NCBI GenBank assembly: GCA_021785155.1
Contig: JAJYGE010000463.1
Span: forward strand, 1 to 7,328
DNA from: Planctomycetota bacterium
Lineage (GTDB): Bacteria > Planctomycetota > Phycisphaerae > WQYP01
Length of the DNA stretch: 7,328 bases
Direction of reading: 5' to 3'
The notes beneath the pieces were generated by a model that did no database searches, was not told where the DNA came from, and saw only the letters and a list, made by a program, of their open reading frames with translations. A program made the position numbers and the translations under genes. Shown here one piece after another: positions 1-7,202 of the stretch (its first letter is position 1; the number at the start of each line of letters is the position of its first letter).

Positions 1-140
1 GAGTCGCACAAAACCGGGTTAAATCGACAGGCCCCGCGCCGTGGACGGCGCTGATGGTGCTGGGTTTTATGAATCCGGATAAAAACGGGCACCCCCGGGG
101 GCGCACTGAATTGCCGCTCTGGCGACTGATTTCGGAATAA
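1..140 (+). CDS. 3' end of an unidentified upstream CDS (partial)
   Basis: Reading from base 3, the frame is open for 45 codons and stops at TAA 138-140. The visible tail is basic and proline-rich and ends in ELPLWRLISE. It looks like real coding sequence because it runs without a stop from the window edge and ends just before the serS promoter candidate. I do not recognise the family: there is no catalytic motif, and the short hydrophobic run TALMVLGFM is too brief to call a membrane segment. A chance open frame of this length is possible, so the call is moderate. The start codon lies outside the window. Confidence 0.6.
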   Translation, partial: VAQNRVKSTGPAPWTALMVLGFMNPDKNGHPRGRTELPLWRLISE

Positions 141-150
141 TTGTTATGAT
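122..150 (+). promoter_or_regulatory. Candidate sigma70-type promoter for serS
   Basis: An extended -10 element, TGTTATGAT, occupies 142-150 (hexamer TATGAT at 145-150). A weak -35 match, GCGACT at 122-127, lies 17 bases upstream of it and overlaps the end of the preceding gene. Transcription would begin near 157, giving a leader of about 32 bases before the serS ATG at 189. It is the best promoter-like match I noticed upstream of serS and may drive serS plus the three transporter genes. The assignment uses E. coli consensus rules, which may not fit this organism. Confidence 0.4.
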
Positions 151-188
151 ACCGCCGGTTTTTGAATTCAGGGTTTTGGCGGATTATT

Positions 189-1535
189 ATGCTGGACATG
201 CGATTTATCAGGGAAAATCCCGATTTGGTGCGGGATGGAGCACAGGCTAAACATATTTCCGTGGATCTTGATGGTCTGCTGGAACTCGACGCACGCTGGC
301 GCGCACTGCAGCAGCGATTGCAGGAATTAGCCACGGAACAGAACAAAATCGGAAAGGAGATCGGCCCGCTGATGGGCCGGTTAAAGGCGGAGAAGGATCC
401 GAATAAACGCACGGAACTGGAAGCACAGGCTGCCGCGCTGCGTGAACGTCCCACGCAAATCAAACTGGAATCCACGCAACTCCAGGAACAGATTAAAACA
501 CTGCAACCGGAAATTGACGCCCGCCTGCTGACGATTCCCCTGCCGCCGGATGCGGATGTTCCGCGCGGAAACTCGTCGGAAGACAATGTGGAATTGCGAA
601 AATGGGGCACGGTACCCGGATTTGACTTTCCTGCGCGCAGCCATAGTGAACTCGGTGAGAAACTGGGCTTGTTTGATGTACCACGCGGTGTGCGGCTGGC
701 CGGTTCGCGCAGCTATTTTCTCACCGGTGCCGGAGCGTTGCTGCATCAGGCAGTGCTGCGGCTGGCCTTGGACATGATGGTGTTTGAAAAAGGATTCATG
801 CCCATGACCGTTCCGGTTATGGTGCGCGAGGCCGCCATGCGCGGCACAGGTTTTTTCCCGGCTGGCCGGGAGCAGGCGTATCGCGTGGGAGAAATCAATG
901 AAACCGGGGAGGATGAACGCTTTCTTACGGGAACCGGTGAAGTGGGATTAACGGCCTATCATCTGGATGAAATTCTTGACGAAGCGCAGTTGCCGCTGAA
1001 ACTTGTGACGCAAAGCACCTGCTTCCGTCGTGAAGCGGGAACCTACGGCAAGGATACATCTGGCCTGTACCGTATTCATCAATTTGATAAAGTCGAACAG
1101 GTCATTATTTGCAGAAATGACCGTGATGAATCCATTCGCTGGCACCAGCAGATTCTGGCCAACAGCGAACTGCTGCTGCAAAGGCTGAAATTGCCGTATC
1201 GGGTCATGCAATGCTGTACCGGTGATCTGGGGCCGAAAAATGCCTCCATGATTGATATTGAAACATGGATGCCTTCACGCAATGCGTATGGCGAAACACA
1301 CAGCGCCAGCCGGCTTTATGATTTTCAGGCCCGACGGTGCAACTTACGATACCGTGACATTCAGGGCAAGACGCATTATTGCCACACGCTTAATAACACG
1401 GTCGTGGCCAGTCCCCGGATTCTGATCCCAATTCTGGAGTTGTATCAAAATGCTGACGGAACCGTGCGCGTGCCGGACGCATTGCAGCCCTATATGAACG
1501 GCATGGAGAGTATTGCGGGCCTTGAGAAACAATAA
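189..1535 (+). CDS. serS: Seryl-tRNA synthetase (SerRS), class II
   Basis: This cytoplasmic enzyme activates serine with ATP and charges tRNA-Ser (and tRNA-Sec where present). The 448-residue product starts MLDMRFIREN, the normal SerRS beginning. Residues about 27-110 form the long helical arm that grips the tRNA variable arm. The class II core follows: the TxE serine-binding segment is TGE at 249-251, motif 2 holds FRRE (279-282) and GLYRIHQFDKVE (292-303), then DFQARR (378-383), and motif 3 is NTVVASPR (403-410). Motif 3 differs from the common GSGLAVGR form but keeps the terminal arginine. I chose ATG 189 over the in-frame TTG at 162. The ATG gives the family N-terminus and has a weak Shine-Dalgarno match, GGCGGA (178-183), 5 bases upstream. 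The TTG would sit almost at the predicted transcript start. Length is slightly above the usual 420-430. The transporter genes follow after 9 bases. Confidence 0.97.
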   Translation: MLDMRFIRENPDLVRDGAQAKHISVDLDGLLELDARWRALQQRLQELATEQNKIGKEIGPLMGRLKAEKDPNKRTELEAQAAALRERPTQIKLESTQLQEQIKTLQPEIDARLLTIPLPPDADVPRGNSSEDNVELRKWGTVPGFDFPARSHSELGEKLGLFDVPRGVRLAGSRSYFLTGAGALLHQAVLRLALDMMVFEKGFMPMTVPVMVREAAMRGTGFFPAGREQAYRVGEINETGEDERFLTGTGEVGLTAYHLDEILDEAQLPLKLVTQSTCFRREAGTYGKDTSGLYRIHQFDKVEQVIICRNDRDESIRWHQQILANSELLLQRLKLPYRVMQCCTGDLGPKNASMIDIETWMPSRNAYGETHSASRLYDFQARRCNLRYRDIQGKTHYCHTLNNTVVASPRILIPILELYQNADGTVRVPDALQPYMNGMESIAGLEKQ

Positions 1536-1544
1536 GGTTATCTG

Positions 1545-2930
1545 ATGGATACACAGGAATCATCCCGTTTCTCGCGCGTGGCACATCGGATTGCCATTGC
1601 GATTGTCGCCATCGGCGCGGCGGCTATGTTTGTGTTCGGGGATCGGCCATCCACGCACATCCTGCCGAATGGAAAAGCCATTCATAAACGCATCGTGATC
1701 AGCTACTGGGAGGAGTGGACGGGCTTTGAAGGCCGCGCCATGGCCCACATCGTCAACAACTTCAATACATCCCAGCATCATATTTATGTCAATATGGTGG
1801 AAGTCAGCAATGTGAACATCAAAACCCTGATTTCAACCGCGGGTGGTGACCCTCCGGATCTGGTAACTCTCTGGTCCGCCATTATGGGCCAATTTATTTC
1901 CTATAACGCGCTGACCTCGCTGAACACGTTGCTGCGGCACCACGTGGTCACGTCCCATACCTTTGTGCCATACGCGTGGAAACTTTGTGCCCCGTATGGC
2001 ACACTCTACGGCCTGCCGGCCACCATAGACCCCAATGCACTGTATTGGAATAAAATTCTCTTTGCGCAAGCCGGCCTGGATCCCGATAAACCCCCGAAAT
2101 CATTGCAACAACTTGATGACATGGCGGCTCGGCTGACCAGGATTTCGCCCGGCGGAACCATTCGGCAGGCGGGCTTTCTCCCGATGGAGCCAAACTGGTA
2201 CGCAACAGAATGGGGAACTTATTTCGGTAATCACATTTACACCTTCAAGACCGGTGATTTTAACATCGATACGCCGCAACAAATTCAGGCCTATCGCTGG
2301 TTCCAGAGCTTTGCCCGGCGGTTGGGCTATCAAAGCGTCGATACTTTTCAAAGCGGCTTCGGCCAATTTAATTCGCCATTGAATCCGTTTATCGACGGCC
2401 AGGTGGCCATGGAACTACAGGGGCCTTTTCTGGCCAATTTCATTGATCGCAATAATCCGAAACTTATCGGGCATTATGGCGTGGCCCCCTTTCCCACCAG
2501 CTTTGGCCGGCCCGGTGCGGCAACTTATGGCGATTGTGATATCTGGGCGATTCCACGCGGGGCGCGGCACGTGAAAGCGGCGATGGAAGTGATGAAATTT
2601 TTTATCCAACGAAAAAATCTTGAATATCTTAACGACAAACAGGCCAAGCCGTCCCCGCTTATGAAAGTCAGTCGGAATTTCATCCGCAAAAATCCCAATC
2701 CGTATATTCAGGTCTTTGACCGCATTGCACGCAAGGCCTCCGTGCAGTCAGCCCCGCCAAGTCCTATCTGGCCGCGGGTCAATGGCCAACTTACCGTCAT
2801 GGCCAATCGCATCTGGATGGGAGCCTCCGTGCGCGCCCAGCTTGCGCACGCACAGTTTTTGGCCGATCAATGGGCACGACGGGAAAACTATCTCGAAGAG
2901 CTGCGGCTTAAGCAGGAGTTGCATCAATGA
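1545..2930 (+). CDS. ABC transporter family 1 solute-binding protein (sugar type)
   Basis: This is the extracytoplasmic receptor of the importer encoded with the next two genes; it should bind a sugar-like solute and dock on the permeases. Family marks in the 461 residues include GDPPDLVTLW (101-110), YGLPATIDPNALYWNK (155-170) followed by FAQAGLDP (173-180), and DGQVAMELQGPF (284-295), where such proteins carry the F..GkaAM..G pattern. The N-terminus has arginines at 8, 11 and 15 and then a hydrophobic stretch (about 16-31), a signal peptide or signal anchor. No cysteine follows it until C148, so this is not a typical lipoprotein. AAGG at 1534-1537, overlapping the serS stop, lies 7 bases before the ATG and serves as a ribosome-binding site. 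Maltose, glycerol-3-phosphate or other oligosaccharides are possible ligands; the sequence does not decide between them. Confidence 0.9.
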   Translation: MDTQESSRFSRVAHRIAIAIVAIGAAAMFVFGDRPSTHILPNGKAIHKRIVISYWEEWTGFEGRAMAHIVNNFNTSQHHIYVNMVEVSNVNIKTLISTAGGDPPDLVTLWSAIMGQFISYNALTSLNTLLRHHVVTSHTFVPYAWKLCAPYGTLYGLPATIDPNALYWNKILFAQAGLDPDKPPKSLQQLDDMAARLTRISPGGTIRQAGFLPMEPNWYATEWGTYFGNHIYTFKTGDFNIDTPQQIQAYRWFQSFARRLGYQSVDTFQSGFGQFNSPLNPFIDGQVAMELQGPFLANFIDRNNPKLIGHYGVAPFPTSFGRPGAATYGDCDIWAIPRGARHVKAAMEVMKFFIQRKNLEYLNDKQAKPSPLMKVSRNFIRKNPNPYIQVFDRIARKASVQSAPPSPIWPRVNGQLTVMANRIWMGASVRAQLAHAQFLADQWARRENYLEELRLKQELHQ

Positions 2931-3886
2931 ATGATCGCATCACCATGCGTGAACAACTAACGGGCCTGGCGTTTGCGGCACCGTATCTGGCAGGCGTGGC
3001 CATTTTCCTGGTTTTTCCGCTGGCAATAAGCTTGTACTACAGCTTCTGCAACTACAGCATGTTGCAACCGCCGCTATGGATCGGCTGGGCCAATTACCGT
3101 CATCTACTGACGGATCAGGCTTTTCACACGGCACTGGAAAATACGATCATCTACGCCGCCATTTCGGTACCCGTCACACTGTCACTAAGTCTGCTGCTGG
3201 CGATTCTTTTGAATCAGCCCATACGCAGCCAGGCGATATATCGCACGATTGTGTTTATGCCGTCACTGGTACCACTGGTGGCATCGGCGCTGATTTGGCA
3301 ATGGCTTTTCAATGCCGACAAAGGCCTGATTAATGCTTTCCTGCGGCCACTTTTGCACATCCTGGGGCGGGATATTCTCGCTCCGCTGGCCCAAGCCACG
3401 GGTGCCGCCCCAACCGCCATTGCGTCCCTGCGGCACCTGTCTCCGCCAGTCTGGCTGGGTAGTCCGCACTGGGCGATGGCGGCGATTATTTTCATCAGTT
3501 TCTGGGGCATCGGACAGACCGTGATAATTTTTCTCGCCGGCCTGCAGGATGTGCCCCGAGAACTTCATGAAGCCGCCGAAATCGACGGGGCCGGCACCAT
3601 TCGACGTTTTTTTAATATTACATTGCCCATGCTTTCGCCGGTTATATTTTTTAATCTGATCATGGGAATAATCGGCAGTTGGCAGGTGTTTGATATTCCC
3701 TATGTGATGACCAGCGGAGGCCCCGGACGTTCCACTTTGTTCTACAGCATGTATATTTTTGACGCCGCCTTTAATCAATTGCGCATGGGGCCGGCCTGCG
3801 CCATGGCATGGATTCAATTACTGATCATTCTTTTTTTAACAGTCCTGGCCTTCGCCTCGGCAAGAAAGTGGGTATATTACGCATGA
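2927..3886 (+). CDS. ABC sugar transporter permease, MalF/UgpA type
   Basis: This inner-membrane subunit forms half of the translocation channel. Its 319 residues hold about six hydrophobic segments (roughly 11-38, 68-97, 104-127, 181-206, 235-257 and 292-312). The cytoplasmic EAA loop that contacts the ATPase is intact: EAAEIDG at 215-221, then ITLP at 231-234, matching EAA-x3-G-x9-I-x-L-P exactly. ATG overlaps the binding-protein stop (ATGA, 2927-2930), and AGGAG at 2914-2918 lies 8 bases upstream, so translation is probably coupled. The linker between segments three and four (about 133-181, from GLINAF to WLGSPHW) seems some 20 residues longer than usual for this family and is rich in alanine, leucine and proline. 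MalF itself has a large periplasmic domain that is absent here, so UgpA/LacF-like is the closer comparison. Confidence 0.93.
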   Translation: MNDRITMREQLTGLAFAAPYLAGVAIFLVFPLAISLYYSFCNYSMLQPPLWIGWANYRHLLTDQAFHTALENTIIYAAISVPVTLSLSLLLAILLNQPIRSQAIYRTIVFMPSLVPLVASALIWQWLFNADKGLINAFLRPLLHILGRDILAPLAQATGAAPTAIASLRHLSPPVWLGSPHWAMAAIIFISFWGIGQTVIIFLAGLQDVPRELHEAAEIDGAGTIRRFFNITLPMLSPVIFFNLIMGIIGSWQVFDIPYVMTSGGPGRSTLFYSMYIFDAAFNQLRMGPACAMAWIQLLIILFLTVLAFASARKWVYYA

Positions 3887-4710
3887 ATCGCAAGCACCGA
3901 CTCCTGACGCACTGCCTGCTGCTCCTGGCCGCCGTGATCTATCTGGCACCGCTTCTGTGGATGGTGGATACAAGTCTGAAAAGCGAAGTGCAGGCGGTGC
4001 GGGTACCACCGGTATTTATCCCGCATCCGGTGCGCTGGCAAAACTATGTTCATGTCCTGCGCGATCCGCAGTTTGATTTTTCCCTTTTCGCCCGCAACAC
4101 CCTGATTATTGCCACGCTAAGCGCCTTGGGGGCCATGTTGTCATCTTCACTTGTCGCCTATAGCCTGGCAAAAATTCGCTGGCGTGGCCGCGGATTGGTA
4201 TTCGGCATTGTTCTGGCCTCCATGATGATTCCATTTCCAGTGTTCATGGTGCCGCTGTATCGCATCTTCCGGGAATTGGGCTGGATCGGAACCAACCTGC
4301 CTCTTTGGGTACCGGCATTTTTTGGCATTCCCTTTTTCATTTTCCTGCTGCGGCAGTTCTATCTTACGATTCCGCGGGAATTGTCGGAAGCCGCGGTCAT
4401 GGATGGCTGTTCTCATTTTGGGATATGGTGGCGGATTATGATTCCGCTTACCCGGCCGGCATTGCTCGTGGTGGGGTTGTTTTCATTTATGAGCGCCTGG
4501 AATAATTTTCTCGGCCCGCTGGTATATTTGACCCACCAAAGCTCATTTACCCTGTCGGTGGCATTGCAGGTCTACGAAACCCGCTCCGGTGGCACAAATT
4601 ATAATTTACTCATGGCGGCATCCGTGCTGATTATTGCGCCGGTACTGGTGCTGTTTTTCCTGGCCCAAAAATCTTTTATCCGCGGCATCGCCACCACCGG
4701 GTTAAAGTAA
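3883..4710 (+). CDS. ABC sugar transporter permease, MalG/UgpE type
   Basis: This is the second channel subunit, partner of the preceding permease. The 275 residues contain about six membrane segments (near 10-28, 69-96, 105-128, 139-162, 191-215 and 243-264). The EAA loop reads EAAVMDG at 169-175, then IMIP at 185-188, where isoleucine replaces the usual leucine. The C-terminus, AQKSFIRGIATTGLK, has the form seen at the end of MalG-type proteins. I chose ATG 3883, which overlaps the previous stop as ATGA (3883-3886). The upstream in-frame ATG at 3808 would add 25 polar residues that merely overlap the preceding gene and are not part of the family N-terminus. No strong Shine-Dalgarno is visible, so translation probably depends on coupling. 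No ATP-binding subunit follows; the gene ends the transporter cluster. Confidence 0.93.
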   Translation: MNRKHRLLTHCLLLLAAVIYLAPLLWMVDTSLKSEVQAVRVPPVFIPHPVRWQNYVHVLRDPQFDFSLFARNTLIIATLSALGAMLSSSLVAYSLAKIRWRGRGLVFGIVLASMMIPFPVFMVPLYRIFRELGWIGTNLPLWVPAFFGIPFFIFLLRQFYLTIPRELSEAAVMDGCSHFGIWWRIMIPLTRPALLVVGLFSFMSAWNNFLGPLVYLTHQSSFTLSVALQVYETRSGGTNYNLLMAASVLIIAPVLVLFFLAQKSFIRGIATTGLK

Positions 4711-4795
4711 CAGGCGTGGGAGAATGCATTGACGGCGAATATGGACGGGACTGCATGAAGAGGTTTGTAAACGCCAAATAGCGTAACATCTGGCG

Positions 4796-4825
4796 GCGGA
4801 GACAACGTGACGTTAATATGTCCGC
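4796..4825 (+). promoter_or_regulatory. Imperfect palindrome upstream of recQ, possible operator or leader hairpin
   Basis: The 135-base gap between the permease and recQ (4711-4845) holds no gene that I can support. Within it, GCGGA (4796-4800) is complementary to TCCGC (4821-4825). Nested inside is AACGTGACGTT (4804-4814), whose 5-base arms are perfect inverted repeats around one base. A -10-like TAATAT (4814-4819) overlaps the right side but has only a poor -35 (TGGCGG, 4791-4796). The arrangement would suit a repressor site over a recQ promoter, or a short structured leader. It does not match the LexA boxes I know: the AAC..GTT spacing is 5, not the 4 of the Gram-positive box. Confidence 0.25.
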
Positions 4826-4828
4826 TTT

Positions 4829-4834
4829 AGAGGG
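4829..4834 (+). promoter_or_regulatory. Candidate ribosome-binding site of recQ
   Basis: AGAGGG lies 11 bases before the ATG at 4846, a slightly long but workable distance. It is the only purine-rich Shine-Dalgarno-like run in front of this start. GTCC (4820-4823) could pair with GGAC (4833-4836) and partly mask it, although a 4-base stem is weak. Confidence 0.45.
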
Positions 4835-4845
4835 ACGCCGATATT

Positions 4846-7194
4846 ATGCATCCTACGGCCACTGTTTCAATTCCGGATTTGCTGAAACTCATTGAGGATC
4901 TCTGGGGATACCGCCAACTTCGCCCGCTTCAGCAGCAGGCGATGGAAGCCGTGCTGGCCAAACGCGATTCCGTGGTGATCATGCCCACCGGTGGTGGAAA
5001 ATCTTTGTGCTATCAGGCCCCGGCGATTCATCTGGCCCGTTGTGGTCGCGGTCCGACGGTAGTGGTTTCACCGCTGATTGCTCTGATGAAGGATCAGGTC
5101 GATTCACTTCGCACGCTGGGCGTGGCGGCGGCACAAATGGATTCATCGCTTCATGCGGATCGACGCCGACAAACCGCATCGCTATTGAGATCCGGCCAAT
5201 TGGATATGTTATTTGTCTCACCGGAAAAACTCGTGGGCCAACAGGGCGGGAGTGAATATTCCGACGGAGGGGCCTTTGTGCAATTGCTGCGTGACTCCGG
5301 TGTGCAAACGTTTGCCATTGATGAAGCCCATTGTGTCAGCCACTGGGGGCATGATTTTCGCCCGGAATATCGCCGACTGTCCAATCTCAAAGCATTATTT
5401 CCCGGTTGTTCCATTCACGCCTTTACCGCCACGGCCACCGAACCGGTGCGTGCGGATATTGCACAGCAATTGCAGCTTGATAATCCATTGCGGCTGGTGG
5501 GAAATTTTGACCGCCCCAATCTGATTTACCGTGTGTTACCGCGGAAGGACTTGATGGCGCAGATTCAAGACGTGCTGGAACGCCACACGGATGAAGCGGG
5601 TATTATTTATTGTTTGCGCCGCCGGGATGTCGATGACACTGTTGCCGCGCTGAATGTCCGGCACAAGGGTGGCGGCCCCAGGGCGCTGGGTTATCACGCC
5701 GGCATGACCCCGGAAATTCGACGTAAAGTGCAGGAAGCGTTTGCGCAGGAACAGTGTGATCTCATTGTGGCGACCATTGCCTTTGGCATGGGCATTGACC
5801 GATCCAACATCCGCTTTGTTCTGCATACCGGAATGCCTAAATCCATTGAGGCATATCAACAGGAAACCGGACGTGCCGGACGCGACGGCCTGGAGGCGGA
5901 ATGTGTGCTGTTGTATTCCGGACAGGATGTCATGACCTGGAAATCGTTGATTGAAAATTCGGCGGCCGACGCCGCGTTGGCCGGCACGCCGGTCAGCCCG
6001 GATTACGTACCCACGGCATTGCGGCATCTTGATGATATGGATCGCTTTGCCCGCGGGGCGGTATGCCGGCACAAGGCTCTGGTGGAATATTTTGGCCAGC
6101 CCTATGTACCGCCCGCGCTGGATTCCGAATCCCTCTCCGATGGCGAAGGTACCTGCCAGGCCTGTGACCACTGCCTGGGAGATACAGAACCGGTGGCTGA
6201 TGCGCTGATCATAGCTCAAAAAATTCTTTCCGCGGTAGCGCGGACGCAACAACGTTTTGGCGTGGGACATATTCTGGCGGTTTTGCGCGGTGAAAATACC
6301 GAGAGAATCCGCCAACTCAAACACGATCAACTCACCGTGCATGGACTGCTGAAAGACCATGCCAAAGCGGATCTGCGCAATTTCGTTTACCAGTTGGTCG
6401 GACAAGGCGTCCTGGTGCAGGAAAATCTGATTCTGCAGCAGGGCCGCACGGTGCCGATTCTCAAATTGAATCATGCGTCGGTGGAGGTCATGAAAGGCCG
6501 CCAACGGGTGCGGCTGATTCAACTGGTGCAGAAATCAGCGGAGCAATCCGGTAAGTCCAGGTCCAAAGAAATATCCTGGCAAGGTGTGGATCACGCGTTG
6601 TTTGATTCCCTGCGGGTGCTGCGGCGGGATATCGCCACGCAGCGCGGCGTGGCCCCCTATGTTATTTTGTCCGATGCGACACTGCGGGAATTAGCCCGCG
6701 TGCGCCCCACCACGCCTGGTGCCCTGCGGCTGATTTATGGCATCGGTGAAGCCAAATTGAAATCTTTTGGCGATCTGATTATTCCGGTCATTGTCGATTA
6801 TTGTCGCATTCACAATGTGCCAACGGATGTGTCCGTCCGTCGGCCACCACCGGATTGCCAGCCCATGGCAAGCCGCCGCCCCAACGCGTCCAAAGAAAAA
6901 GCGTTTCAGTTATTTGCGCGCGGCAAATCAATGCGGCAAGTTGCCCAGGAAGTTGACCGCACGGAAAAGACAGTGGCGGAATATCTGGCGGAATATATCA
7001 GCGTTGAAAAGCCGACTTCGATTGCCGCATGGGTGCCGGACGCCATTTTCAGCCGCATTCAGGAAGCCATCCGCGAACACGGTACGGATCGCTTAAAGCC
7101 GATTTTTGTGGCACTGAACGAATCGGTGCCGTATGACTACATCCGTCTGGTTGCGGCCTATTTACTGGCGCAAGATAAGACTGATCGTCAGTGA
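4846..7194 (+). CDS. recQ: ATP-dependent DNA helicase RecQ with HRDC and C-terminal helix-turn-helix
   Basis: This superfamily 2 helicase unwinds DNA 3' to 5' in recombination repair and restart of stalled forks. The 782 residues show motif 0 LRPLQQ (25-30), Walker A PTGGGKS (47-53), motif Ia VVVSPLIALMKDQV (72-85), DEAH (159-162) with the RecQ aromatic-rich loop CVSHWGHDFRPEY (163-175), TATA (194-197), motif V around AFGMGIDR (312-319) and motif VI QQETGRAGRDG (338-348). Zinc ligands are C407, C437, C440 and C443. A winged helix spans about 450-545 and an HRDC domain about 577-655. Residues about 683-775, KEKAFQLFARGKSMRQVA onward, resemble the HTH_40 domain found at the end of some RecQ proteins. 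This explains why it is longer than the 609-residue E. coli RecQ. All helicase motifs look intact. ATG 4846 starts just before the helicase lobe and has a Shine-Dalgarno-like run upstream. Confidence 0.97.
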   Translation: MHPTATVSIPDLLKLIEDLWGYRQLRPLQQQAMEAVLAKRDSVVIMPTGGGKSLCYQAPAIHLARCGRGPTVVVSPLIALMKDQVDSLRTLGVAAAQMDSSLHADRRRQTASLLRSGQLDMLFVSPEKLVGQQGGSEYSDGGAFVQLLRDSGVQTFAIDEAHCVSHWGHDFRPEYRRLSNLKALFPGCSIHAFTATATEPVRADIAQQLQLDNPLRLVGNFDRPNLIYRVLPRKDLMAQIQDVLERHTDEAGIIYCLRRRDVDDTVAALNVRHKGGGPRALGYHAGMTPEIRRKVQEAFAQEQCDLIVATIAFGMGIDRSNIRFVLHTGMPKSIEAYQQETGRAGRDGLEAECVLLYSGQDVMTWKSLIENSAADAALAGTPVSPDYVPTALRHLDDMDRFARGAVCRHKALVEYFGQPYVPPALDSESLSDGEGTCQACDHCLGDTEPVADALIIAQKILSAVARTQQRFGVGHILAVLRGENTERIRQLKHDQLTVHGLLKDHAKADLRNFVYQLVGQGVLVQENLILQQGRTVPILKLNHASVEVMKGRQRVRLIQLVQKSAEQSGKSRSKEISWQGVDHALFDSLRVLRRDIATQRGVAPYVILSDATLRELARVRPTTPGALRLIYGIGEAKLKSFGDLIIPVIVDYCRIHNVPTDVSVRRPPPDCQPMASRRPNASKEKAFQLFARGKSMRQVAQEVDRTEKTVAEYLAEYISVEKPTSIAAWVPDAIFSRIQEAIREHGTDRLKPIFVALNESVPYDYIRLVAAYLLAQDKTDRQ

Positions 7195-7202
7195 CCGATG
7201 CA

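Noticed and set aside
92..101. CCCCCGGGGG palindrome
   Set aside because: It is a 10-base GC palindrome inside the open reading frame of the upstream partial gene, with no loop or T-run; codon content explains it.
162..188. TTG start adding nine residues to SerRS
   Set aside because: The extra residues (MNSGFWRII) are not part of the SerRS N-terminus, and the codon would be about 5 bases from the predicted transcript start. ATG 189 has a better-placed Shine-Dalgarno.
3263..3817. Minus-strand open frame of 184 codons
   Set aside because: It is antisense to the MalF-type permease, which has a clear EAA loop and membrane segments. The translation is basic and low in hydrophobic structure, as expected of a shadow.
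3808..3882. Upstream ATG adding 25 residues to the second permease
   Set aside because: The extension lies inside the previous gene. The ATGA overlap at 3883 repeats the junction style of the preceding gene pair and gives the usual short basic N-terminus.
4729..4757. TTGACG as a -35 box for a recQ promoter
   Set aside because: At 17-base spacing the -10 position reads TGCATG, with too little resemblance to TATAAT, and no nearby spacing gives a better match.
4771..4784. ACGC/GCGT stem-loop as terminator of the transporter cluster
   Set aside because: The stem is only four bases and no T-tract follows.
5536..6522. Long minus-strand open frame of 328 codons
   Set aside because: It lies entirely within recQ, which has intact helicase motifs on the plus strand. 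The frame shows no recognisable domain and is an antisense shadow.
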